Notes: generated by a model from the letters alone, not told the origin. A stretch of 7,590 bases of DNA from an uncultured Rikenellaceae bacterium (GCA_910588925.1 CAJURV010000085.1:1-7590); one strand, 5' to 3'. Shown: positions 1-6,399, counted from the first letter of the stretch. A program made the numbers and translations.

Positions 1-55
1 GTCGTGCGCCACCGGAGCGAATGTGCTCACCGGAAGTTATTGAACTTAACTGAAA

Positions 56-94
56 CCGGAGGAAACAGAAGAGGCTGTGCCTCCGGCGATTTTT
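56..94 (+). terminator. Rho-independent terminator of an upstream gene
   Basis: The arms CCGGAGG (56-62) and CCTCCGG (80-86) pair perfectly. Inside the loop a second stem, ACAG (65-68) with CTGT (75-78), also pairs. A T5 run (90-94) follows, giving a classic plus-strand terminator. The gene it serves lies mostly outside the window. Two frames stop just before the stem (TGA at 41-43 and TGA at 51-53), with only 13 and 16 codons visible, so I cannot say which frame is the real 3' end or identify the product. Confidence 0.75.
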
Positions 95-327
95 GTGGCT
101 GAAAAGCGACGGAAGCAGCCCCACGTTAACCGACACCCACGCACACAAACCGACAATTCATGCGTTCAGAGATCGCGTACATAACTGAATATCACGAAAA
201 CTTCCTCCCCGTACGTCCCGAACCTATAAAATCCCTAACGCGTCCCCGAAGGGGATGCACCTGCACGAGCAATACAAAAACGTCCCTAACAAAAACAACT
301 GAAACTAAAGCGGAAACAATAATAAAT
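95..327. other. Gene-free intergenic stretch
   Basis: I see no convincing gene here. A 60-codon open frame (160-342, plus strand) has a composition unlike a real protein (rich in Thr, Lys and Arg, with no recognisable domain) and runs into the repeat that follows, so I treat it as chance. A small hairpin, GGCTG (97-101) with CAGCC (116-120), follows the terminator. A second small stem, TCCCC-GAA-GGGGA, lies near 243-255. The second half is A-rich, with no clear promoter or operator. Confidence 0.5.
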
Positions 328-678
328 TTCCAACTACACTAAACACAACCGCAAAAGACAAGGCAAAGAAAGCCCCATAACAACGACCAATAAAGAACGC
401 CGCAAGGCGTACACGCCCGAGCGAAGTGAGGGCAATCAAACACAATTCCGCCGTTAAATCCCGAGGAACGAGGGATGAGCGGGCCGCACCTCGCGGTGAG
501 CATAAATTCCCCCCATCGGAGGCCCGCTTACACGGTTGGTTATCACAGTATTTACCGCTTACTTTATATAAAATCACTTTCTCGAATGTCACGCGAGGCG
601 CGGTCCCCCGCAGGCTCCGTCCCTGTGACGCCGAACAAGATACCGCCCAAAGCATCCTCACCATGCGGGATAATTATC
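328..678 (+). repeat. Left copy of a ~330-bp inverted, structured repeat
   Basis: This segment recurs in reverse complement at 7235-7557. The best-conserved core, 390-485, matches 7400-7495 at 94 of 96 positions (differences at 427 and 442). Other shared blocks are 328-348 with 7537-7557, the 20-nt block 600-619 with 7284-7303 (identical), and 663-678 with 7235-7250. Regions between blocks have diverged and differ in length. The core holds small hairpins: ACGCC-GCAA-GGCGT (397-410, a GNRA-type tetraloop in this orientation), GCCC...GGGC (415-433) and ATCCC...GGGAT (458-476). No transposase or target-site duplication was seen. It may be a dispersed intergenic repeat, a non-autonomous mobile element or a structured RNA; the sequence alone does not decide. 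An open minus-strand frame through it (305-664) is probably not a gene, because most substitutions between the copies in that frame change amino acids. Confidence 0.8.
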
Positions 679-870
679 GTAACACTCCGTTCAGGATAAA
701 GTCAGTCAATGCGCATACCGTCAGACTAAAAATAAAACCGTCGTCTCGCCAACCGATATAACCTTTTTGTCTCGAAGTTGTAACAACAGAATGAAACCTT
801 AGTCGGACCGCAAAATGAATTTGAAGTGCTTACCACAAACTATGCGGTATCACTGAATATCAAGCACATC
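679..870. other. Gene-free stretch between repeat and operon terminator
   Basis: Nothing supportable as a gene was found here. It separates the left repeat from the terminator of the minus-strand operon. Open frames crossing it are short, start inside the repeat and have no protein-like composition. Confidence 0.4.
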
Positions 871-893
871 AAAAAGGGGGCTACGCCCCCTTT
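871..893 (-). terminator. Terminator of the prenyl synthase-U32 operon
   Basis: A strong stem, AAAGGGGGC (873-881) paired with GCCCCCTTT (885-893), closes on a 3-nt loop. It lies about 33 nt beyond the U32 stop codon. On the minus strand the stem is followed by T residues complementary to the A run at 871-875. The symmetric A/T flanks mean it could also stop plus-strand transcripts arriving from the repeat. Confidence 0.8.
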
Positions 894-925
894 CCATGAA
901 ATAGCCCGGCGGAAACATAAAAGCT

Positions 926-2173
926 CTACTCCAGAATATTATCTACGAGTTTATAAACCTTGTCGCCTCTATGGACGGTCTCCGCCACGGCGAAAGAGCA
1001 TCTTACCCCTTGCGGTGCTGTATCTGCGGGTTTGAGGTCGACTCTTATCTCCGAGGGTGTCATCTCTACGATTCCGGTGGTGTTGCCGGTCACTATAATC
1101 TCCTCGCCTACCGACAACGGCGCCGCCTCTACGGCCAATTCCGCCACAGATATATTCTTGAAGAAGTTGGTGACTTTACCCACGTATTGTCGCTTTTTCA
1201 CGGCCGACGAACCGTAATGCCGGCTCCACTCTCCCAAAGGTTTGCCGAGATAATATCCTCCCCAGAACCCCCTGTTGAATACCGTATTGAGTCTCTCTTT
1301 CAGCTCCGCGGCGTACTCCGGGGTGTAACGTCCCTCGGCGTATGCGGCGACAGCCTCACCGTAACACTCGGTCACACGTTTGACGTATTCGCCCGGACGC
1401 GCCCTGCCCTCTATCTTGAATACACTCACTCCGGCCTCTATCAGCTTGTCGATAAAGTCTATGGTGCATAGGTCTTTGGGCGACATTATGTATTTGTTCT
1501 CAACCTCTAATTCGGCTCCGGTCTCCATGTCGGTGACCCTGTAGGAGCGACGGCATATCTGGCGGCAACTGCCACGATTGGCCGATTTGTTCGCCTCGTG
1601 CAGACTGAGATAACATTTGCCCGATACGGCCATGCACAACGCTCCGTGCACGAACATCTCTATCTTGATAAGCTCGCCTTTGGGTCCGCATATCCGTTCA
1701 CGCTCTATGGCTTCGTGTATGCGTCGTACTTGTGTCAGATCGAGCTCGCGGGCCAGTACCACCACATCGGCCCATGCGGCGTAGAAACGCAGGGTCTCTA
1801 TGTTGGAGACGTTGAGTTGGGTAGATATGTGCACCTCCACGCCTTTGGAGCGGGCGTAGAGTATGGCAGCCTGATCGGAGGCTATCACCGCCGACACTCC
1901 GGCTTCGGCCGCGGCGTCTATTATGGCACGCATGTCGGCCAGGTCGTCGTCGTAGAATATGCAGTTGACGGTGAGGTAGCTCTTGATGCCGTGCTCTTTG
2001 CATGTGGCTACTATGGCATGCAGATCGTCGAGCGTGAAATTGAACGACGAGCCGCTTCGCATATTGAGCTGTCCCACGCCGAAATATATGGCGTCGCATC
2101 CGCCCTTTATCGCACCCCATAACGACTCGAAAGAGCCTACCGGGGCCATTATCTCTATATCCTTGCGTGTCAT
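926..2173 (-). CDS. U32 family protein (YegQ/TrhP-like)
   Basis: This 415-residue protein belongs to the collagenase-like U32 family. Many members are now known as iron-sulfur proteins acting in tRNA hydroxylation (TrhP/YegQ) or anaerobic quinone hydroxylation (UbiU/UbiV), rather than as peptidases. The N-terminus (APVGSFESL, residues 10-18; GGCDAIYFG, 24-32) begins the TIM-barrel-like domain. The family signature EMFVHGALCMAVSGKCYLS is at 172-190. Cys180, Cys187, Cys203, Cys207 and Cys236 are candidate cluster ligands, spaced much as in characterised U32 Fe-S proteins. KIEGRARPGEYV (253-264) and the C-terminal beta domain (about 328-400) match the YegQ/TrhP layout, so ho5U34 tRNA modification is the best guess; this is inference. 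Length is normal for the family. The start ATG overlaps the TGA of the upstream prenyl synthase by one base, which fixes the start and suggests translational coupling. Confidence 0.93.
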   Translation of the reverse strand: MTRKDIEIMAPVGSFESLWGAIKGGCDAIYFGVGQLNMRSGSSFNFTLDDLHAIVATCKEHGIKSYLTVNCIFYDDDLADMRAIIDAAAEAGVSAVIASDQAAILYARSKGVEVHISTQLNVSNIETLRFYAAWADVVVLARELDLTQVRRIHEAIERERICGPKGELIKIEMFVHGALCMAVSGKCYLSLHEANKSANRGSCRQICRRSYRVTDMETGAELEVENKYIMSPKDLCTIDFIDKLIEAGVSVFKIEGRARPGEYVKRVTECYGEAVAAYAEGRYTPEYAAELKERLNTVFNRGFWGGYYLGKPLGEWSRHYGSSAVKKRQYVGKVTNFFKNISVAELAVEAAPLSVGEEIIVTGNTTGIVEMTPSEIRVDLKPADTAPQGVRCSFAVAETVHRGDKVYKLVDNILE

Positions 2174-3147
2174 CAGTTCATCCTTTTGATAAGTTTTTCG
2201 GCCAGCTCTCTGAGCGCACTTTTGCTCTCTTCGGGACGGTCGATAGTGTCGAGCATCTCCATGGCCTTGTCGTAATAGTGTTTTATGGCCCGGCCCGCAC
2301 TCTCCCTTACTCCTACGGAGTCGTATATGGCTCTCACACGGACCAGTTTCTCTCCGCGATCGAGGTCCGAGGCCAGTTCGGCGTCCAATCGGCGCCGTCC
2401 CTCCTCGTCCAAGGCGTTATAAGCCGTTATAAGCAGAAAGGTCTTCTTGCCTTCGGCTATGTCGCCGCCTATCTCCTTGCCGAACGTGTCGGGATCGCCG
2501 TAGGTGTCGAGCAGGTCGTCCTGTATCTGGAATGCGAGGCCGAAGTCGGTGCCGAAGCGGTATATTCGCCTGCAAGCCTCCTCGTCGGCTCCTCCGAGCA
2601 CCGCACCCATACGTGCGGCACCGGCTATGAGCACTGCCGTCTTGAGGCGTATCATCTCTATGTATTCGTCGAGCGTGACATCGGCGCCGCGTTTTTCGAA
2701 CTCCATGTCGTAGAGCTGACCCTCGCACACACCCTTGCCGAGGAGCGTGAAGTCGTAGAGCAGACGGGGCAGCTTGTCGGCCGGGGCCTGCGACAATATG
2801 TCGTACGACGATATTACCATGGCATCGCCCGATAGTATGGCCACGTTGCTGTTCCACCTCTTGTGAACCGTGGGGCGCCCTCTACGGGTAGGGGCGTTGT
2901 CCATAATGTCGTCGTGCAGCAGAGTGAAGTTATGGAACACCTCCACGGCCATGGCTGCCGGCATCGCCGACGTGACCTCCCCGCCGAACATGTCGCACAC
3001 CGATAGCAATATCACCGGTCGCAACCGCTTGCCGCCCGCATCGAGAGTATATTTTATGGGGTAATAGAGCAGTTGGGGTTCACGGTCGTAACCTAAAGAG
3101 CGGATAGAGTCGTCGCACATCGCCAAAAGCGTCTCTAATGAGTACAT
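2173..3147 (-). CDS. Polyprenyl (short-chain isoprenyl) diphosphate synthase
   Basis: This 324-residue all-helical trans-prenyltransferase condenses isopentenyl diphosphate with an allylic diphosphate in the cytoplasm. GGKRLRP (38-44) binds diphosphate. The first Asp-rich motif is DDIMD (79-83) followed by RRGRPTVH (88-95); the second is DDLLD (210-214) within FQIQDDLLDTYGD, followed by GKEIGGDI (223-230) and KKTFLL (234-239). The first motif is a plain DDxxD without the two-residue insertion of classical bacterial FPP synthases. Phe74, five residues before it, is a bulky residue at the chain-length position. Together these suggest a short product (C15-C20), but chain length cannot be settled by reading. 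The protein probably supplies precursors for menaquinone or undecaprenyl synthesis. It is the first gene of a two-gene operon with the U32 protein (TGATG overlap). The start MYSLETLL lies behind an A/T-rich leader. Confidence 0.95.
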   Translation of the reverse strand: MYSLETLLAMCDDSIRSLGYDREPQLLYYPIKYTLDAGGKRLRPVILLSVCDMFGGEVTSAMPAAMAVEVFHNFTLLHDDIMDNAPTRRGRPTVHKRWNSNVAILSGDAMVISSYDILSQAPADKLPRLLYDFTLLGKGVCEGQLYDMEFEKRGADVTLDEYIEMIRLKTAVLIAGAARMGAVLGGADEEACRRIYRFGTDFGLAFQIQDDLLDTYGDPDTFGKEIGGDIAEGKKTFLLITAYNALDEEGRRRLDAELASDLDRGEKLVRVRAIYDSVGVRESAGRAIKHYYDKAMEMLDTIDRPEESKSALRELAEKLIKRMN

Positions 3148-3206
3148 CTTTTTATCTTTTTTTGAAAAAATACCTCTTTTTATAATCGGAAACCGAAAAT
3201 AATCGT

Positions 3207-3214
3207 TACTTTTG
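3207..3214 (+). promoter_or_regulatory. Candidate -7 element for the ROK kinase gene
   Basis: TACTTTTG matches TAnnTTTG exactly and is 132 nt upstream of the kinase ATG, implying a leader of roughly 125 nt. No clear TTTG sits at the right distance upstream. This box and the opposite-strand box at 3240-3247 would make the two divergent transcripts overlap at their 5' ends. Confidence 0.4.
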
Positions 3215-3229
3215 AAAATCCGATACGGT

Positions 3230-3248
3230 TTATCTTATGCAAAGATAA
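3230..3248. promoter_or_regulatory. Palindrome over the divergent promoters
   Basis: TTATCTT (3230-3236) and AAGATAA (3242-3248) form a perfect 7-5-7 inverted repeat. It covers the minus-strand -7 candidate and lies just downstream of the plus-strand one. This would suit an operator controlling both directions, but no regulator gene is nearby and the arms are A/T-rich. Confidence 0.3.
3240..3247 (-). promoter_or_regulatory. Candidate -7 element for the prenyl synthase operon
   Basis: On the minus strand this reads TATCTTTG, an exact match to the Bacteroidetes sigma -7 consensus TAnnTTTG. It lies about 93 nt upstream of the polyprenyl synthase ATG. I find no perfect TTTG at the -33 position, so the assignment rests on the -7 box and its place in a divergent intergenic region. 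Confidence 0.5.
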
Positions 3249-3346
3249 GCAAAGTTCGGGAAAGACAATCGGGCCGCAGGCGATATGCCATGGGTCCGTT
3301 CCCGGTGAAAGGTCGGTTTTTGTAGTTATTATCAAAACATGCAGAT

Positions 3347-4306
3347 ATGAAACAATTAGTCGTAGGTATTGACATCGGAGGAACCAACTCCGTATTCGGT
3401 TTGGTAGACCGTGAAGGCAACATGTATGGCGAGGGTGTGGTGCCCACGCGCAAATTCCCCGATTTCGACCAATATCTCGAGGAGTTGTTCATAGGGATAA
3501 ACAACATATCCAAAAACGTGGGCGAAGAGTTCGAGCTTATGGGTATAGGTATCGGCGCTCCTAACGCCAACTACTACGACGGCACTATCTGGAATGCGGC
3601 CAATCTCGTGTGGAAAGGCACCGTTCCTTTCGTCGAGAAGATGAAGCGTTACTATCCCAATATCCCCATCATCATAACCAATGACGCCAACGCTGCGGCC
3701 ATAGGCGAGATGATATACGGCGGCGCCAAAGGGATGAAAGATTTCATAGTGGTGACCCTCGGTACCGGTCTCGGTAGCGGGTTCGTATCGGGCGGCAAGC
3801 TCATATACGGCCACGACAGTTTCGCCGGCGAGCTCGGTCACGTCATAGTGAATCGCGGCGGTCGCATGTGCGGTTGCGGACGCAAAGGTTGTCTCGAGAC
3901 ATATGTATCGGCCACAGGTATCAAGCGTACCGCATTCAAGTTGCTGGCCGACCATCTCGAAGATTCGGAGTTCCGTAACATATCGTACAACGATCTTACC
4001 GCCGAGATGATAACCAAAGCCGCTCTCAACGGAGATCCGCTTGCGATAGAGGCTTACGAATACACCGGCATGATGCTCGGTCAGGCTCTCGCCGACGCCG
4101 TAGCCATCACCTCTCCCGAAGCGATATTCCTGTTCGGCGGTCTGGCCAAAGCAGGCAAATATATCTTCGAACCCACCAAGAGGTACATGGAGATGCACAT
4201 GCTCGCCAACTTCCGTAACAAAGTCAAGCTCCTCCCCTCCGGCATAGACGGCAAGAATGCCGCTGTACTCGGAGCATCCGCCTTGATCTGGCAGGAACGC
4301 GAGTAA
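3347..4306 (+). CDS. ROK family hexokinase/glucokinase (RokA-like)
   Basis: This 319-residue cytoplasmic sugar kinase should phosphorylate glucose at C6 and, as known for Bacteroides fragilis RokA, possibly N-acetylglucosamine and other hexoses. The ATP phosphate-binding motif DIGGTN is at 9-14. GIGIGAPN (66-73) and the catalytic region TNDANAAAIGE (111-121, with Asp113 the expected base) follow. The second phosphate loop GTGLGSG is at 139-145 and sugar-contacting residues are in GELGH (161-165). The ROK zinc site is formed by His165 and the cysteines of CGCGRKGC (175-182), followed by Glu184. FLFGGLAKAG (261-270) is the adenosine-side motif. There is no N-terminal helix-turn-helix, so this is a kinase and not a ROK repressor. 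Length is typical. It is monocistronic: a divergent promoter region lies upstream and a strong hairpin at its stop codon. Confidence 0.95.
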   Translation: MKQLVVGIDIGGTNSVFGLVDREGNMYGEGVVPTRKFPDFDQYLEELFIGINNISKNVGEEFELMGIGIGAPNANYYDGTIWNAANLVWKGTVPFVEKMKRYYPNIPIIITNDANAAAIGEMIYGGAKGMKDFIVVTLGTGLGSGFVSGGKLIYGHDSFAGELGHVIVNRGGRMCGCGRKGCLETYVSATGIKRTAFKLLADHLEDSEFRNISYNDLTAEMITKAALNGDPLAIEAYEYTGMMLGQALADAVAITSPEAIFLFGGLAKAGKYIFEPTKRYMEMHMLANFRNKVKLLPSGIDGKNAAVLGASALIWQERE

Positions 4307-4367
4307 CGATAACGAAAAAGGGGGGCTGAGAAAGAATCTCAGCCCCCCTTTTTCGTTATCGTTACTC
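4301..4367 (+). terminator. 31-bp perfect hairpin, bidirectional terminator
   Basis: Positions 4301-4331 and 4337-4367 are exact reverse complements (31 bp) around a 5-nt loop. The core is G6-CTGAGA / TCTCAG-C6 flanked by A5 and T5, so either strand reads a GC stem followed by T5. The outer part of the stem contains the last Glu codon and the TAA stop of the ROK kinase gene. It can terminate the kinase transcript and also catch minus-strand transcripts coming from the nucleoside phosphorylase about 420 nt away, which has no obvious terminator of its own. Confidence 0.85.
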
Positions 4368-4785
4368 TTCACCGCGGACCATTCGTGGAGACCTACTTTT
4401 GTCACTCTACAAAAGAATACATTTTCGATAAGCCGGGAGCGATGAAACGAAGTTTCGATTGCCGAGGCGAGAAAACGATTGCCGCAGGCGAAGCGAAAAC
4501 GATGTGACACAGTCTCTTTTTATAGCTGCATATTCAGTTATGCCGAGAGTGTAAAAGTTTGTGGTACGCGGTATAGCGATTACTATACGGTTTTGCTGGC
4601 AAGACGATAAGGATGCCATGAAGAGCGTGAAGAATGTGCATTAAACTAAGTCCATTCTCGCAGTCTCCGATCCGCTCCGGTTCATAGCTTGACGCTCTGC
4701 GGCAGCCACAGCTTCATCCGGCCTGTCTCTCGAACACCCTTGACATCACCGGACATAAAACACCTCCTGTCCGCCGCGAGGCATG
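4368..4785. other. Gene-poor intergenic region with short repeats
   Basis: I see no convincing gene between the kinase terminator and the phosphorylase stop. Positions 4445-4499 hold degenerate short repeats, listed separately. Open frames across this stretch translate the repeat sequence and look spurious. A 24-codon minus-strand frame at 4682-4756, preceded by AGGAGGTG, is noted under findings but not called as a gene. Confidence 0.5.
4456..4499. repeat. Two tandem degenerate CGATTGCCG-type units
   Basis: CGATTGCCGAGGCGAGAAAA (4456-4475) is followed directly by a related 24-nt unit (4476-4499) that differs mainly by a one-base and a three-base insertion, and then by a further CGAT. A small hairpin, GAAAC-GAA-GTTTC (about 4444-4456), abuts the left side. 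Function is unknown; it may be intergenic low-complexity sequence or part of a dispersed repeat. Confidence 0.5.
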
Positions 4786-5628
4786 TCAGATGTTGGCGAT
4801 GATCTCTGTGAATAGCGATGTGAGACGTTTTGTGGCACGGCGACCGGCTTCGAGTACTTCGGCGTGGTCGGCGGGAGCGGGGTTGTCGGGGTTGTTTATG
4901 TTGGTTATGAGGGAGGCCGCCATCACTTCCATACCGGCATGACGTGCCGCTATCACCTCGGTTACTGTAGACATGCCTACGGCATCGCCGCCTATCATAC
5001 GGTAGAAACGTACTTCGGCCGGTGTTTCATAGGATGGTCCGGTCACTGCTACATAAACCCCGTCCTTCAGCTCTATACCCAGTCTGGCGGCGGCTGACGA
5101 GGCCACATCTCTCAGACGCGGAGAGTAAGCATCCACCATGGAGGGGAAGCGCGGACCGGTAGTATCGTCGTTGGGGCCTATCAACGGGTTGGGTATAAAG
5201 CTGATATGATCCTTTATCAACATTATGTCTCCGACCTCGAAAGAGCTGTTTATACCGCCTGCGGCATTGGAGAGCAATAGTGTGCCTACGCCCATTGCGG
5301 CTATGAGTCTTACGGGTAGTGTGGTTACGGTAGAGGGGTGTCCTTCGTAATAGTGAAAGCGGCCGTCCATGACAGCCACCCGTTTGCCCGCTATGGTTCC
5401 GAGTATCATATTGCCTTTGTGTCCCGCTACGGTAGGGGCCGGAAACCCCGGAATGGAGCTGTAAGGTATGATTACAGGCGACTCTACGGCCTCCGTAAGG
5501 GTCCCCAGTCCGGATCCTAACACTATGCCGACTTGGGGCGCGAAACCGCCTGTGCGTTCTATTGCAAAGTCTTTTACCGGCGAATGTTCTCCGTCTTTGA
5601 CTATATTATAACCGGATATTATCTCCAT
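4786..5628 (-). CDS. Purine nucleoside phosphorylase, class I trimeric type
   Basis: This 280-residue cytoplasmic enzyme cleaves purine (deoxy)nucleosides with phosphate to the base and (deoxy)ribose 1-phosphate, for purine salvage. Phosphate-binding residues are visible: Ser39 in VLGSGLG (36-42), Arg90 and His92 in GRFHYYEGHP (89-98), and the SNAAGGIN segment (120-127). Base and ribose contacts are Tyr200-Glu201 in GPSYE, Met219 in VGMSTV, Thr242-Asn243 in ITNINNP, and His255. The Glu201/Asn243 pair is the pattern of 6-oxopurine (inosine/guanosine) specific enzymes of the trimeric family, not the hexameric DeoD family. Length is slightly above the usual 270 or so because of a short N-terminal extension, and no later start is better. 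A weak promoter-like TTTG...TATCTTAC lies just upstream. The gene may instead be read from the upstream minus-strand gene, 32 nt away once its frameshift is considered. Confidence 0.95.
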   Translation of the reverse strand: MEIISGYNIVKDGEHSPVKDFAIERTGGFAPQVGIVLGSGLGTLTEAVESPVIIPYSSIPGFPAPTVAGHKGNMILGTIAGKRVAVMDGRFHYYEGHPSTVTTLPVRLIAAMGVGTLLLSNAAGGINSSFEVGDIMLIKDHISFIPNPLIGPNDDTTGPRFPSMVDAYSPRLRDVASSAAARLGIELKDGVYVAVTGPSYETPAEVRFYRMIGGDAVGMSTVTEVIAARHAGMEVMAASLITNINNPDNPAPADHAEVLEAGRRATKRLTSLFTEIIANI

Positions 5629-5660
5629 AACTAGGTATGTAAGATACTATTAAGGAAAAG

Positions 5661-5834
5661 CTATTCAACAAATATTCCCGGATGTGCGGAAAGGTATCTG
5701 TCCCTTAACGGAAGCGATATAACGAACAGAACATCGTCAAGAGTTATGTCTTTATTTATGGCACTACCGTCTTCTTTAACTATCTCACGTGTAGGGGCAT
5801 TATACACCCAATTCTTCAGTCGGACAAAAAGTCC
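5661..5834 (-). pseudogene. Out-of-frame C-terminal part of the 5816-6328 protein
   Basis: On the minus strand, beyond the TGA at 5816-5818, a different frame stays open to the TAG at 5661-5663. It encodes protein-like sequence, including LKNWVYNAPTREIV, DITLDDVLFVISLPLRDRYL and HPGIFVE. It has no ATG start and is closed upstream by a TAA at 5835-5837, so it makes sense only as a continuation of the preceding gene. Adding one T to the T5 run complementary to 5826-5830 joins the frames as ...SDKDFFVRLKNWVYN... and gives a protein of about 222 residues. It is therefore a frameshift mutation, a sequencing or assembly error at a homopolymer, or less likely recoding. Confidence 0.65.
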
Positions 5835-6328
5835 TTATCCGAATTGACTCGTAAGACGGCTAATGACATATTCTCGACGTCGAGTGCGGTTTTAGGATTT
5901 AACTTGGCTATCTCATCCAAAAGGAATGCCCCGTTTTCATCTAAAAATTCCTCTCCCTTTATGTCCGAGAACAATAGTTCTCCGTTGGCATTGAGCTTAC
6001 GCGGACTATGCTTTTCGCTAAAATCAGCCGCTGTGTACAACAACTGCTTCGACGGAACGGAGGTGGCCATTTTGACCAAAAGTTCAACTTGTCCCGTAAT
6101 ATTGTTCAACAAAGAAGATATGTTGTCGAGCTTGCCGGATTGTTTGTCTATTATGGCTTTATGCTCTTCACAAGGCAATTCGTTTATTTTATTCTCTATA
6201 TTTCTATGCTTTAATAAAGTCTTTACAAACCATATTATAACTTGAATAAGCCCAGCCACAACGATTACCCCTAGAAAGAAAGACAATCCGAAATTTTCTG
6301 CTATAAACTTTGACAATATATCTACCAT
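5816..6328 (-). CDS. Membrane-anchored protein of unknown function, likely frameshifted
   Basis: The 170 residues begin with a short amphipathic stretch and one hydrophobic segment (about 15-37, SFFLGVIVVAGLIQVIIWFV), followed by basic residues KTLLKHRN. This suggests a single membrane anchor with the rest in the cytoplasm. Residues about 42-90 are polar and heptad-like (INELPCEEHKAIIDKQSGKLDNISSLLNNI), possibly a coiled coil. Residues about 108-160 form a separate soluble domain (SPRKLNANGELLF, FLDENGAFLLDEI, NPKTALDVENMSLAVL). The frame ends at a TGA, but convincing continuation lies in another frame down to 5661, so this looks like an N-terminal three-quarters of the protein. The gene is more A/T-rich than its neighbours and reads like accessory sequence. 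I do not recognise a named function; the C-terminal pattern resembles uncharacterised Bacteroidales proteins. A strong promoter lies 72-103 nt upstream of its ATG. Confidence 0.75.
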   Translation of the reverse strand: MVDILSKFIAENFGLSFFLGVIVVAGLIQVIIWFVKTLLKHRNIENKINELPCEEHKAIIDKQSGKLDNISSLLNNITGQVELLVKMATSVPSKQLLYTAADFSEKHSPRKLNANGELLFSDIKGEEFLDENGAFLLDEIAKLNPKTALDVENMSLAVLRVNSDKDFLSD

Positions 6329-6374
6329 GGCCTCAAGAATAAAATAAACTTACTTCAGTATGAAGATTTAAAAA

Positions 6375-6386
6375 GTACGTACGTAC
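6375..6386. promoter_or_regulatory. Perfect 12-bp palindrome GTACGTACGTAC
   Basis: Three overlapping GTAC units make a fully self-complementary 12-mer. It falls just downstream of the predicted transcription start of the minus-strand gene, early in its leader. It could be a protein-binding site, but nothing identifies the partner. Confidence 0.3.
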
Positions 6387-6399
6387 ATTATTATAACAA

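Noticed and set aside
1..53. Partial upstream coding sequence
   Set aside because: Two plus-strand frames stop just before the terminator (at 43 and 53), with too few codons to choose between them or identify a product.
305..664. 119-codon minus-strand open frame through the left repeat, with a matching frame in the right copy
   Set aside because: The shared frame is real, but substitutions between copies are mostly amino-acid changing, the right copy has no in-frame ATG and a stop upstream, and the protein has no recognisable domain. It looks like a by-product of the conserved nucleotide sequence.
1598..2122. Plus-strand open frames opposite the U32 gene
   Set aside because: They are shadows created by codon bias in the real minus-strand gene; the translation is rich in Tyr, His and Gly and matches no family.
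2167..2835. 222-codon plus-strand frame opposite the prenyl synthase
   Set aside because: It is antisense to both Asp-rich motifs of the synthase and has no start context or domain of its own.
3356..4510. 384-codon minus-strand open frame opposite the ROK kinase
   Set aside because: It is antisense to a gene with complete family motifs, and its own translation is low-complexity with no domain.
5816..5840. Programmed -1 ribosomal frameshift
   Set aside because: The site reads GAC TTT TTG; the base before the T run is C, so it is not a standard X XXY YYZ slippery heptamer, and no strong downstream pseudoknot was evident. Mutation or sequencing error is simpler.
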